Under the pieces are notes generated by a model, which saw nothing but the letters and a program-made list of their open reading frames with translations, did no database searches and was not told the DNA's origin. Made by a program: the position numbers and the translations under genes. Below are positions 1-11,800 of a stretch of DNA of 64,000 bases, piece by piece. The number at the start of each line of letters is the position of its first letter. Positions within the stretch are counted from its first letter, which is position 1. Source of the DNA: Coriaria nepalensis (taxonomy: Eukaryota; Streptophyta; Magnoliopsida; Cucurbitales; Coriariaceae); assembly GCA_027186245.1 (NCBI GenBank), contig CP114481.1:53762569-53826568 (forward strand), read 5' to 3'.

Positions 1-840
1 GTTGAAACAGCAGTCTTGGTCTCCATTGCAGACTATCGTTTTTTGATTGTTGAAATTAAATTGGGATCAAGACTTGAAACACGTAACAGATACGTTTTCC
101 AAAAAACGATATTTTCACCCTCCCAGATTGCTTTAAGTTACTGTGAAAATAGTTTTCGGGATATGACAAGCCTTTACAAAAGATCACAAGCAACAGTGAA
201 ATTTTGTTATGGAATATATTCAGTTTCTGACAGTATGAAAACTGAGAAGAAGATTGGTTAAAGTTCTCTTCAGGTTTCTCTTATTTATAGGTAAATTTTG
301 GCACTTGTTCGTGAAACAGTATATTATTTCACAAGCAGTCACACTTCTTTGTTTAAAACAGTTTAACTACTTTAACAGTCAGATATTTAAATTCCCAAAA
401 TTCTTGAAAGCATTTTACTATTTATAATTATTTATAAATGCTTAAAAATATTTCTCCATTTTTAATATGTGATGCATTTAATTGTATTTATTAAATATTT
501 TTTGAGCTTTGAATCTTTAATTCATTTCACTTTAACTAAAGGAAAAAGTCCAACAATAATAATATTTATAATTATAATATATGAATAAAAGGTATGGAAG
601 TGATGAAATTACCAAAATGGAAATGATAATTCCGTGACCGTATCTCAAGGTTGGAAACAATGAAATCGTAGTCGGCAGCGTTTATAGAAAGTAACCCTAC
701 TAATAATAATATAATATAATAGTATATAATATATAATAATATAATATATAAAGAGCGGGACCGTCCCTCCATCCACATGAAATGAATTAAAAAGGAAGAC
801 TTTTCTTAGGTATCTAGGATATCTAAGTGGGGCCCTATCG
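1..840. other. AT-rich intergenic DNA upstream of MIR390
   Basis: I see no gene I can support. The reading frames are short and lack domain character. From about 700 to 750 there is a dense TA/ATA-rich stretch. The last part probably contains the distal promoter of the microRNA gene that follows. Confidence 0.5.
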
Positions 841-854
841 GTAGAAGTGACTAG

Positions 855-893
855 TGTCTCATGTGATGTCCCCTTTCTCTTCCTCTATAAAAA
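855..893 (+). promoter_or_regulatory. MIR390 core promoter: AuxRE-like TGTCTC plus TATA box
   Basis: A TATA element (CTATAAAAA, 884-893) lies about 100 bases upstream of the hairpin base, a normal distance for a plant pri-miRNA promoter. A canonical auxin response element, TGTCTC, lies at 855-860, about 25 bases upstream of the TATA box. A pyrimidine-rich TTCTC repeat follows at 921-960, probably in the 5' transcribed leader. The promoter role is inferred from position. Confidence 0.6.
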
Positions 894-920
894 CACCCCG
901 TTTCTCTCCACCTTCCCCAC

Positions 921-960
921 CTCTCTTCTCTTCTCTTCTCTTCTCTTCTCTTCTCTTCTC
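921..960 (+). repeat. (TTCTC)n pentanucleotide microsatellite
   Basis: About eight near-perfect TTCTC units lie between the TATA box and the miR390 hairpin. It is probably part of the transcribed leader. CT-rich leaders are common in plants. Confidence 0.85.
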
Positions 961-993
961 TGCTCTGTTGTCGGTGATTGATTAGTGGAAAGT

Positions 994-1187
994 GTAAGGG
1001 AGAACCTGTAAAGCTCAGGAGGGATAGCGCCATGAACAATATTAGTTTAATACTTTTAGTATATGATATTGTTATTGGTTAATTAATTAATTAGTTAATT
1101 ACTTGCTGCATGGCGTTACTAAATTATTAATTAATCTCATGGTCAGTGGCGCTATCTATCCTGAGTTTCATGGCTTCTTCTTCTTAC
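994..1187 (+). ncRNA. MIR390: MIR390 primary hairpin (microRNA precursor)
   Basis: The 21-nt stretch at 1011-1031 matches the conserved plant miR390 sequence as I know it. The 21-nt stretch at 1150-1170 matches the usual miR390*, with the expected 2-nt offset pairing. The two arms pair almost fully: reversed and complemented, the 3' arm reproduces CTCAGGA-GATAGCGCC with only minor bulges, and the lower stem extends outward from 994-998 to 1183-1187. An AT-rich loop of about 120 bases separates the arms, a normal size for plant MIR390. miR390 is loaded into AGO7 and directs two-site processing of TAS3 transcripts to make tasiARFs, which restrain ARF2/3/4 in leaf polarity, lateral roots and phase change. 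In Arabidopsis, MIR390b sits near NAA25, SNX2 and EXO70B1, as here. Confidence 0.95.
1011..1031 (+). ncRNA. miR390: mature miR390 (5' arm)
   Basis: Twenty-one nucleotides starting AAGCUCAGG and ending AUAGCGCC. The 5' A suits AGO7 loading. The star strand is at 1150-1170. I see no substitution relative to the canonical sequence. Confidence 0.95.
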
Positions 1188-1239
1188 TATCTCTCTCTCT
1201 CTCTTGAAGCAAAACACACTGTACGGATTACTATGATCT

Positions 1240-4200
1240 CTACCTCATTGGTATGCTATTTTAACCTCTCCATCCCTCTCTGTTTGTTCTTTCGTTTTTT
1301 TTTTTCTTCATCTTCTTTTGTTATTTTTGTTCTTCCGTGGTTCTTACGCTGCTCTAATGACAGACCTGCTGCTTATATAATTATCTGTTGCCATTGCTCA
1401 TTACAATCTCTAGTTACATGTAGATTTTCATTATTTATTTATTTTTAATTATGTATATATATTATTTTCTTTTCTCTCTCTGATGTTTACTCTCTAGCTT
1501 ACTTTCCAGTCCACTGAAGTATTTCATCTGCAGTTCTCATTAACTTTAAAACGTATTTTGATTATAAGAAGTTTGTTCTTGTGGTTGCCTGGGTTTGGGT
1601 TTTGCTGAATATTAAATTAAAAAGAGAGAAATATAGTAATAATAAATGGCCAGAGCGGTTAGATGGGGTCTGTCCGAAAATAATTTCACTGAAAGCCTAG
1701 TGACTGTCTCCGTAATTATTACATTAAAATCTAGAGTCAAAATGATAAATAATTATGATCAGCTGGCTGCAAAATCAAAGAAAAAGGTTGTACGCATGGG
1801 TGGTAGCTTAGCTAAGCTAAGGTTAGGTTGAGGTTCAGAAGCTGCTAGCTAGGGTTTCATGGGTTTCATGCTTTTGACTGAAAAACTTGCAGGCTTTTTT
1901 TTGTATTCAATAATGGTGCATGGGATGTTGACTGCTTTTTCCCTTCACCTTGAGGTTCAGGTCATTGTCCCATCGTTTTCTCATTCACTTATATATTTAA
2001 TATCATCATTAATATTTCCATTTTAACATGCCAGGAATCAGGATAAAGGATTGTCGTGATGAATTCTGCTTTTCCCTTTTTCCCATATTTGTACACTATT
2101 CTTTTTTGCTTTAAATTGGCTTCCCAGCTCTCTCTTCCTCCTACGTCTCATCACTGTTATCTAATGTCTTCATTCATTAACATTTAACACTTATCATATA
2201 TTAATTATAGTGATAATTGATGCTTGTTAGTAAAATACGAGAGAAGATTTATCGGTTGAAGGATCGATTAACTTATTTCTGTCGTTGAAACACTGGAATA
2301 TGTAATCTATTTTTTGATATATACTTCATCTGATCGTAAGATATTTCACCTCGAAGAGCATCTTTGTTAACATTTAAATCAAATCACATATTATACGGTT
2401 TAACTTATATTTACGTTATCAAGTATCTTGGAAGTTCGTATTATGAATTACATGTGCTATGATGTAATCTGATTGTATGTTAAGTTACTTATAGGTAGTT
2501 TAAGTTAAATATATAGTCAAACCCGCCTCAAAGACTCAAAGATCCTTGAAAGCTCGTGTTACCTACCATTTCGGTTCCCTCTCTCTCTCTCTCTATGATT
2601 TATTTTGATTGTATGTTAAGTTACCTATATGTAAACAATCATGGCTAATCAATTATTTAATGTCTATATCAATTAAACATATGCTAGAACGCGTTTAACC
2701 CTTGAAAATTATAATAAAGATGGTTGTGTTTGTAAGATAAGGTTTGGTTGAACTTTAGGGTGCATCGGTTGTCTAAACGTAAGGGAACAAATAAACAAGA
2801 ACAGTAGATAAAAAGGCTCTTTAATGCCCTCTCAAAAACATCATGTTATTTGATTATTATTCTTATGCATATTTTGGTTATAGAACGATAATAATAATAA
2901 TAATTTTTCTATGAATTTAATTATATAAGTATAAAAAACAAGAATATATTAAAATATAATATTATAATATTAAAAAAAATAATAAATAAATTATTATAGT
3001 GATTATTATTTTAAAGAAAATAATTTTTTTCATTAACCAAATGATGGAATGACGAAAGAATCAAACAAAATCTGACCTTGAATTAAATTTATAAAAAAAA
3101 AAAAAAAAAAAAAAGAAGAATTCATAATGATAGTGGCGGGTGTTGTGGTTGAACAGAGACCTCCACGTTCCTAGCTACAGTATTTATTGGGTAGCTTTAC
3201 GATATTATATATATATATATATATATGTATGTGCTAGGGTTTTTGTCTCCAGATCCAGCTCAGCTCAACTCCATGTCAGTAGCACTAATTTGATGTCGGA
3301 TTTATATCCATGAATGATCATCAGCCATTATAAATATGCTACGTACATATATTGCTGTGTATATTTACGTGTGTATGTGGTGGTGGGTGACAATAAGCTG
3401 ATAAGCATTTCTAGTTGTCGTGGGATTTTCTGATCGGTATATAATATGATCATTAATGTAATATGAGATAAGATCAATAATTACTGATATTAATTCTGTG
3501 TTTACATGCTGATAATTAGTTGCTAATTAGAGGGGAAGAAAATGGAAAACTGATCAAGGATAAGTTAGTTAAGGAGGAAGGTCAAAATTTTGAATGGAAG
3601 CTATAATTTCTTGAGATTGAGAAATGCCAACGCAACTAATTTATAACTTGGTCCGTACCTTGTAACCCCAATGCAATCCGGACGCAACTAATGAATTTAT
3701 TTCAAAATTTTGTATTCGAAATTTACTGATACTCAACAATGATCTTGATAGCTGGAGATATTTCAAACTATCTTCAAAAATATCTTCAAAAATATCTTCA
3801 AAAATTAACATTTTTTTTTTGGGTACTTTTCTTTGAAGTTAGTTCATCGACTTAATGAGAGTTAATCAAGCTTCTTGGAACTTGCTTTTGAGATGCACAA
3901 GTACCCAATTAATCTTCTTTTAATACCAGCTGAAGCCACATTTAATTCCTCTCAGCAACGTGATAGCCGTCTTCATTTCAGTTTTTTCAGCTCCTTCTAA
4001 CATAAATTCCCTGTCCTAGTTTGCTTATCCTCTTCTGTTGATATATTTCTGTTGATATCTAGAACAATACACTCAAAAAAAGGGGGAAAAAACATTGCAG
4101 ATCAACTGCAGAATATTACTGCATCATGTGATCAAAAATCCAGGAACAAGAATAGTACTTTTGAAAAGAAGAGAGCAAACTAGAGAATCATTCTATTACA

Positions 4201-4270
4201 TTAGCTATTGTCTGAAAACCAGAAATACTAAGACATATCAGAGATCTTTTTGCTGAGCACACAAAAACCA
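1240..4270. other. Intergenic, AT-rich, simple repeats
   Basis: There is no supportable coding gene between MIR390 and the laccase. The stretch holds a poly(A) run (about 3093-3114), an (AT)n run (about 3204-3226) and a short triplicated motif (AAAAATATCTTC, 3774-3803). The first few hundred bases are probably the 3' part of pri-miR390. The last 200 or so are probably the laccase 3' UTR. Confidence 0.45.
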
Positions 4271-4274
4271 TAGC

Positions 4275-6514
4275 TTAACATGGGGGTAGATCAGCCGGAG
4301 GCGGAATAACCGACTGCAGTTCTCCTTCGCCATTCTCGACCAGAAATACCATGGCGAGTCCCCACCCGAAATGTGAGTCTATGTGACAATGCATAAGCCA
4401 TGCTCCTGTTAAGTTTTTTGAAAAGACAAAGTTAGTGCTTATGTATATAAGTATATATAGATATTGATAATTGGTTGAATAACTTGAATTGTTACCTGGA
4501 TTATCAGCTACGAACCGGATGGCCACCCAACCTCCAGGTGGTGTTCCGATAGTATTCCTCAGAGGCGGGTCGATAAGATTGAAGTTGTTGGGGTCAGTTC
4601 TGGGGTTGAAATTTCCAAAACCCGTTCCAACAACATAGAAATGATATCCATGAAGATGCATTGGGTGATCCTCAGTGGTGACAATACTCGTATCTTGCAA
4701 CACAACTTGTACTCTCGAACCATACTTCAACTTGTACGTCTTTGTTCCCTTAATGGGTTGCCATAGTCCACGGCTCACGTTGCCTGTATAGTCGAATTGG
4801 ACCGGAGGGATAGGTGGAAAGTCCGTTGTGAAGACGCCCGGAATGCCTTGGTAATAAGCTTGCATTATGGATGTTCTTGTTGGCAGGACGAAAGAGTTAT
4901 TGTTGATGCTTGCGGCAAAGCGGGTCCCGTTGGGTCCTTGACAACGTGGGCTGTTCCGGTTCGTGCAGTTGATGAGTCCTAATCCGACGGTGAAGAATAG
5001 GTTTTCATCGATCACGGTTGGAACGTTGACTTTTGAAGGACTTTTGATCTGGGCGGTGAATGCAGTTGAGGTAGCGGTATCGTTAAAGTTAGGTAGACGT
5101 GCTAGAACGGGTCTCAATGATTGACCTTTCTTCGCTCCACAAGGTGCGGATTTATACTCGAGGATTGCGGTTGTTGTTGTGTTGTCAAAGGCAGCGTTCA
5201 TGGCGGTATTGTAGGCAGTTGCTGCCATGTAGTAGTGGGCCGGGGGCTGGTCCCCCTTGACTAGAACGTTTGTGGTTTGACCGGGTCCGATCATCATCAC
5301 ATTGGTCGTAAATGGTTTTGTGTAGGCTGCGTCTACGCCGACAACTGTCATTCTATGATTTGCTATTGTGAAGAAGAGTTCTTGATTGAGTGCAGAGTTT
5401 ATGATCCTTAGGAGAATTGTCTCGCCTGATTCTATGGGAAATCTCACAGTTTCTGCATGGGAAATATTTAGTTCTCATTAGAGAAACCAATGAGCATTGA
5501 TTTGGTATCTATAGAGGAGAGGCTAAAAAAGAAGAGGACATGGTCTCTTACCATATATGGTAGTTTATGATATTACTAACAATCGCAAAAGAAGAGGAGA
5601 AGTAGTTACGAACCTTGGCTGGAACATCTGTAAAAGTCGCCGGGCTGACCGTTAATGGTGTATGCATCAGACACGTTTGGTGCGGCTCCGGTGAATGTTG
5701 CGAGCTTTAGGACATCCATGGGGTCTCTATCAAACCATTCCCCTGTTTTCAAGAGTATTTAGTGTTAATTCCCAGAGTATTTGAAAAGCGAAATGAACAA
5801 GTTTTATGCTAATTTTTTATTACTACCAAGGAGGATAGTGGATTCGTGCTTGGGCATAGAGAAGGGGTAAGGAGAACCCAATTTAGGATATATAATCAGG
5901 GCTCCATAGACCGTCGCTCTAAGCCACTTGCTATGAGCATGCCACCATAAAGTTCCTTCTTGGTTTATGATAGTGAACCGGTATGTGTAACTGCCTCTCG
6001 GTTGAATCGGGCATTGGGTGACTGATGCTGGACCGTCGGCCCATGGATTTCTTAACTGTCTAACTCCATGCCTATGTTCGTGTTATAAACAAAAGATTAG
6101 TAAATTAGAAATCATCATATGATGATATTAGATGTTTGGTGTGTAAGAGTTTCACCAGTGAAGAGTAACATTGTATTTGGCACTGTTTATCACTTTGATG
6201 ACAAGCGAATCACCATCTCTTACTTCCAATGTGGGTCCCGGGAACTGCCCGTTCACCGTGATTGTGTTGTGAGTTCTGCACAGCCTCTTCACTGGTTTTG
6301 CTTGAACCTATTTTCATTCAAAATCAAAATTGTAACTGACAAAGAAAGTAATCGACCAATTAAATGAATTCAAGAACACAAAGAAACGATTACGCACGAC
6401 AAATTGATGGTAGTGAGTTTCTGCATGGGCAAAAGAAGAGAGTAAAGCAAGGAGTGCGAAAAGGGCAAGGAAGAGGCAAGAAGAGCTCATTGTAGTAAGC
6501 TTAAAAGCCTCCAT
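4275..6514 (-). CDS. Laccase, LAC5/LAC12-like multicopper oxidase (6 exons)
   Basis: Exons (minus strand): 6398-6514, 6156-6307, 5827-6071, 5614-5742, 4496-5452 and 4275-4405. All introns are GT-AG and phases agree, giving 576 aa, the usual laccase length. Residues 1-30 form a signal peptide ([12 protein letters not shown]... LLSSFAHA), so the enzyme is secreted to the wall. Copper ligands are all present: HWHG at the exon 2/3 join, WWHAH in exon 3, HPMHLHG in exon 5 and HCHIDSH in exon 6. The N-terminal [16 protein letters not shown] and the [16 protein letters not shown] stretch resemble Arabidopsis LAC5/LAC12. Plant laccases oxidise monolignols or flavonoids with O2. A miR408-like site lies in exon 2. 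The first Met at 6514 was chosen because it directly precedes the signal peptide. A TATA-like TACAAATAG lies around 6582-6590. Confidence 0.95.
6276..6296 (-). promoter_or_regulatory. miR408 target-like site in laccase exon 2
   Basis: This 21-nt mRNA segment covers the codons around PVKRLC. Compared with conserved plant miR408 (recalled from memory) it pairs at 17 of 21 positions. Mismatches are at miRNA positions 1, 7, 16 and 21, and the 10-11 cleavage site is fully paired. Arabidopsis LAC3, LAC12 and LAC13 are known miR408 targets at the equivalent place. Under low copper, miR408 lowers laccase to save copper. Confidence 0.8.
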
Positions 6515-6599
6515 TGCTATATCAGAATGAAACTTGTTCTTGTTTCTTGTGGTGTAAGAAAAAGACAGCAAGAGAGGAGCTCTATTTGTACTAGCAAAA

Positions 6600-8640
6600 A
6601 GGCGAGGCAGCAGAAGACCAAACCTCCATTTTTTAACAAGAAAAAAATGTGACGTGGGGAAGTTTGATGAGGTTTGGAGTCAATCAGGTAAGAAGGGATT
6701 TGGTGCACCCACTTGCCACAAATGAAACTAAAAAGAACATAGATTTTTCAGTGACTGTCTTAATATATTAGTGGCAAAGCATACATTATTAAGGACTCTA
6801 CTAAACTTCTCTATCCTTGCTTTAGTGTAAGAGACGGTAAGAGAGATTTTGTTGGCTCAACTTTCCAAGATAGTGTAATCAGATACGATGATGGGGACCA
6901 ATTGCAATACTTAAGGTTTTGTTTCCCTTCAAAAATGTCAAAAGATTGTAGCCCGTATACTCTACCAATGGCGGAGCCACGTGGGGGCTGTAGCCCGTAT
7001 ACTCTACAAGCTTATTATCTTATTATTTGAAGGATCTCCTTAAATTACCATATTTTATAAAATATACTCCCTAAACTACAAAAATAGTAAACTTTGCCCC
7101 CATGTCTTTTAATTTTTGTAAAACTTCAGATTATTTATTTTTTATATTATTTATTTTTTATATTTTTATCCCAAACATTTTATTCTCATATTTTTTTAAC
7201 TCACTTCATTAGTTTTAATTACTTGTATTTACTTTTCATTTATTTATCCTAATTTTATTGCCTTAAAGAAAAATACAAACCCCTAAGTTTTTCATGATTA
7301 TACTGATGCTTATGTATTACAGATCATTTTGGTTGTTCATTAAATTTGAAAATTTTGGTCAAAATTTACATATTTTATATATTTAAATATAAAAAAATTA
7401 TTACAATATACGTTTATTATATATACTACGAGAGCTTCACCCCCACACTTCTAATTAGGAATGCTTTAATTTGGCAGTTACTGGAATTGAATCCTGGCTC
7501 CTATATGTAAGGTTATGACTAATCTTCATACGCTTTTCGATCGTACGGGATTGATTCTATGTATGTCGAAATCCAATGTTTCTATTGATGTAAGAGTGAT
7601 TTCAAGATGAAGTATGGGAAGAGGTTGTATGTAGAAAATGGTACAAGAAAACAATTACGAACAAAATAATTTTTGTTTGGTGGAGCAGCTGATGAGTCAA
7701 GCATAGGAATAGTTAAAAGGCAAAACAATCAAGGCATGGAATTAGTTAGTAGTTGAAAGGGTAGACCAAATGAAGCAGGTGTTATGTGTGGGAGATCGCA
7801 TTGACATTATCGGATTAGGTTGTCCGCCAAGCTGACTTCAAGCTGCTTTGTCGTTGACACCACAAACAGCCAAAGCCTCTATTAAGATAACATTTGTTAG
7901 TGAACTGCCTGAACATATCATTCATATAATAACCTTTTGGGTTAGTTGGAAATTGTGAAAGTCTACTAAATTCTCAGATTGACAGGGAGAGGAGGAGAAA
8001 CTAAGTGGGTATACAGCTGATGTGAGTAGAAATAATAGGTCCTACCCTCCTACGTTGTGGGCTCCACCTCGACTCTCTTTCATTCGCTACATATGGAGAA
8101 TTTGATTCTCCTCGTAAAAATAAAATATTATTCTTACATTATGACGTTAATAATTCAATTTTTGAAAGACGAAAAAATAATTATAAAATAAAATTATTCA
8201 TTTATTTATATAAAATATTTTATATATCACTCAAATTTTATCATAATACTCGAATAATTTACAAAATTTAATTTCTTCACCCAAAGAAAATGTCCATGAG
8301 TTTGATTAGACACGAAATCAAAATCATTATTTACTGATCATTTCCTAACACCCAAATCATCAAATTCAATTCACATTTCTTTCCCTTCCCACTCCCTACC
8401 AAGAAAATTGAACCAAATGCTCCAATAATGTATGAACACTTTCTTGGGAGAGAATGAATCAAGGAACAGCCATAGCCACTAGTTGCAACACCACCCACTG
8501 TTTGGCTGTTCCATAGCCACTGGTTGCAACATCACCCACTGTTCTGCATTTCATATATGAACTACAAAAATGTTTCCAAACGCATGGATATAAACTGCAC
8601 CAAAGATCACTTGAATGGCCAACACTAGCAAAACTTTTCG
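6600..8640. other. Intergenic between laccase and NAA25
   Basis: Laccase promoter, then AT-rich DNA without a supportable gene. An 18-base direct repeat (GTAGCCCGTATACTCTAC) occurs at about 6951 and 6991, flanking ATGGCGGAGCCACGTGGG. About 470 bases on comes a C-rich CTTCACCCCCACAC. Together these may mark an old retroelement tail. A 42-base-period direct duplication (CCATAGCCACT-GTTGCAAC) lies at about 8470-8545, near the NAA25 3' end. Confidence 0.4.
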
Positions 8641-8800
8641 TTCATAGGTAATACAAAGGCGATATGAACCCAGATAACACCTCAAAATCCTATCTCACTC
8701 AACGAAGAAAAAGAAAAAGAATGAATAACGTAAACTAAACCTCAGGAACAAGGAACCTTCGATAAGATGCACCCACAGGCCCAGTTAACCCGGTTGTTCG

Positions 8801-11800
8801 TCAGACATGACTTATTTGTTGTTTCAATCTCTGCAACAATTTGGCTTTTGAATCACAAATCTTTAAAAATTCTGATAATACTGTACGTTTGCCAGTCCCT
8901 ATTTTCCTTGCAACATCCACAGAACTCCAAGATTTCAATGCTTCTTTAATTCTATCGCCCAATTCGCTATTGTTCATGGATAATGATGAGAAAGCTTCTA
9001 CTGTCTGGAAAACATGTCCGGGTACTTCCTTTTCTCCTTCGTTTCGAACAGTGGAGAGTATGACTTCGATGTTGTCTTCATCTGACCTGTTGACTTGCCC
9101 CCTTAACCAATTGATTACCTCTTCAATTGTAGCAGATAAACATTTGATTGATTTCTGAACCGCAAGAAATACGGAAGAAGTAGATAGATCCACCGGTCCG
9201 GTTTTCTTCTTCTTTTTTCCAGATGGAAGACAAGATCGTAAACAAGACTGGATTACGAGGCCGTGCCAAGCTAATGGTTCTGTAACCAATTGAACCAAAA
9301 TCGAAAGATTACTACAAGGAGAAGAAATTAGAGACTCCATGGACCCAAGCTTCTCCAAAATGCATTTTTCTAGAAGATAATCCACAATGTGCCAGATATG
9401 GGGCCGAGATCCATCTGCATCTTCCTTTGCAAGTTCAACACAATTCATATTCCATGCATTGACAAACACCGTGAAATTTAACCAGTCGATCAAGTCTGAA
9501 CCAAAATCCTGTAAAAGTTCCCAAAAGCACTTAAAGACAGTCTACAATAAATCCCTTTGAACGGTATATTTCAATACCATCAAGCTTATAAGTGCAACTC
9601 AAGAATTACTACGTCAACAGTTCTATTAATTCCTATGTCCTTTTACAAACTACAGAGAAACGGTACTAAAAGTTCAGTATTGTATTAGACAGCGACAAAT
9701 CATACCTTGTGAGATTTCAGGCCACTAGAAGTCCAAATGATCATCTCTCTTGCATCATCAAAAGAAAATCCAAGTGTTTTCACATAACACTCAAGCAAGA
9801 ACCTCAGCTCCGAGGAGATTTTGGAGTTAGTTATAGAACCATTGGCCTCGATACTATCCTTGATTGACGATGAAACACTCTGAATAGATAGGTACACTAA
9901 CTGAGGGAGAAGGGATTTCCTCTCAATAACTTTTTGCGCATTTGCTTTCTTTTCTGGAGTCTAGATCAAATGCCAACCCAAAAACAAAAAAAGTTATAAG
10001 ACATTATATAATAAATAAAATAAAATAAAAGCAAATCGAAACTAAGGAGAAATTCCAATTTTAAAGGATGGGAGTTCCATACCATGTTCTCTCTTGGATA
10101 ATAGGATATTCCTGCAAAAGGACCTGATAGCAACAAATACCACACATTTAAAGGCAAATCAGCTTTATTGTATTTTTGTTCGACAAGTTCCATTTTTCAC
10201 TTTTCTCACGTGCAGAAAGTACCCAAAGTTTTCCTATGCTTCAAAATTATAACTACAAGAAAAAGAGTATATATGTAGACCAACCTAAAAGATAATTTTT
10301 TTCCGGGGTTGGCGTCCACCAAGGACGAGATTGCCAATCTTCATTAAATGTCAATGACTTGGATCCAATTTCATTAGAGAGTGCAACAAAGTGATCCCCA
10401 CATTTCAAGGTTTCAAGAATACCCTAAAAGTGAAATGGGAGTCCATAAGTGATATCTTCTATAATAAGAAACACAAAGATGAAACAATTCTTTTACTGCA
10501 CCAATGTAGCAAAACTATGAACTACCTCTTCTTCCTCAAAGTTATCTGAGTGCTGCTTTAGCTGTAAAATGGGGGCGTCCACCCTTGAAACTGTGTATTG
10601 ATTTGAATGTTGCAATCTTTCTTTAAACTGAATAAACTCGATAACCTGTATAGTATAAATCCAAGTAAGCTCACATTAAAGTATTTAAACAATCACAAGT
10701 ACCAGTGACCCTATGATGAGACAGAAACCAACATCTTGGGTTGTGTGTGCGCGCATTATATATTTAGAGTATCATTATGATTTTCACAAACTAAGTAGTC
10801 AGGTATACAAAAAGTTTATCACAGAAGTTCAGAAGCCATAGATCATATGATCTTGTTCTTCCAAAAGAAAAACACAGACAATCACATACTTTTGAGTAAT
10901 TTCTATGGCGATACGCAAGAAATGTCAGATCAGCTGACTCTCGGAAGTGATCATCCATAAACCTAAGGTAATCCTTTAGTAGGCAATCTAAATCCACCCA
11001 AAGAGGAGATGCCAGCATCTGAGGTAAAATATGGTGCAAAACCGTTTCCATCAGAATGTTCTTCACATCCAGTAATTTATACCTAAACAAGGAGAAGAAG
11101 ACAGATGTCGTTATTTTTAAAATATAAGATATTGGAAATCAAACCAAATTGTATGGAAATAAGAAATCCTTGGCGACAAATTTGGTAAATAATAGGTGAA
11201 ACAATTGCTTTGAAAGCCATCTAAATTCACAATTTAGATACCTCACCATTCATATGCAGATGAAAGTGCGCCCAAGTGAGAATACAAATGTAACAACAAG
11301 ATTTTATACTGTGACACATACCTGCAAGATACAACCAGCTACACATGTTATCGAGAATAAAGAGCTTTCCATATAAACTTAAAAATTGGAGCTAAAACCA
11401 GCTGGCTCGAACACTTGCATAGTCATTCTCAAGATTTTGTGACCAATGAGGGGAGGGAGTGAGTGAGTGAAATTTATCATAGTGTCTAGAGAAACTAAAC
11501 AAACATGTAAAGAGATTTACCTTTTAAAACAGTCCTAACAAAAAGAAGAGAGTAGATATAACAATATAAAATAGGATAAAATATTCTTACTTTCTGATAG
11601 TCAAGCCAAACTCCAAGATCATTATTGCTTCTACAATATAGCCAAAGTTCCTAGTGCGCCAAAAGAGCTATACCAAAGGCAATAAATTTAGGTAGGTCAG
11701 ATGTGAACCTACATATTGTAGATATCAACAAACAAAACATCTTCTGTTCATATTCTCGACAAGCAACTATAGAGAGATCGAAATCCTTACATGAGTCAAA

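Noticed and set aside
16..261. 81-codon open frame at the window start
   Set aside because: Ordinary composition for noncoding AT-rich DNA, no domain, no splice context.
1146..1448. 100-codon frame overlapping the miR390* arm
   Set aside because: It spans the microRNA hairpin arm and low-complexity Ser/Phe/Tyr DNA; the hairpin explains the sequence.
1646..1700. tRNA-Leu/Ser-like start (TGGCCAGAGCGGTTAG)
   Set aside because: No matching acceptor, anticodon or T-arm follows.
8470..8545. Short direct repeats considered as an array
   Set aside because: Only two copies; far too few for any array, and CRISPR is not expected in plant nuclear DNA.
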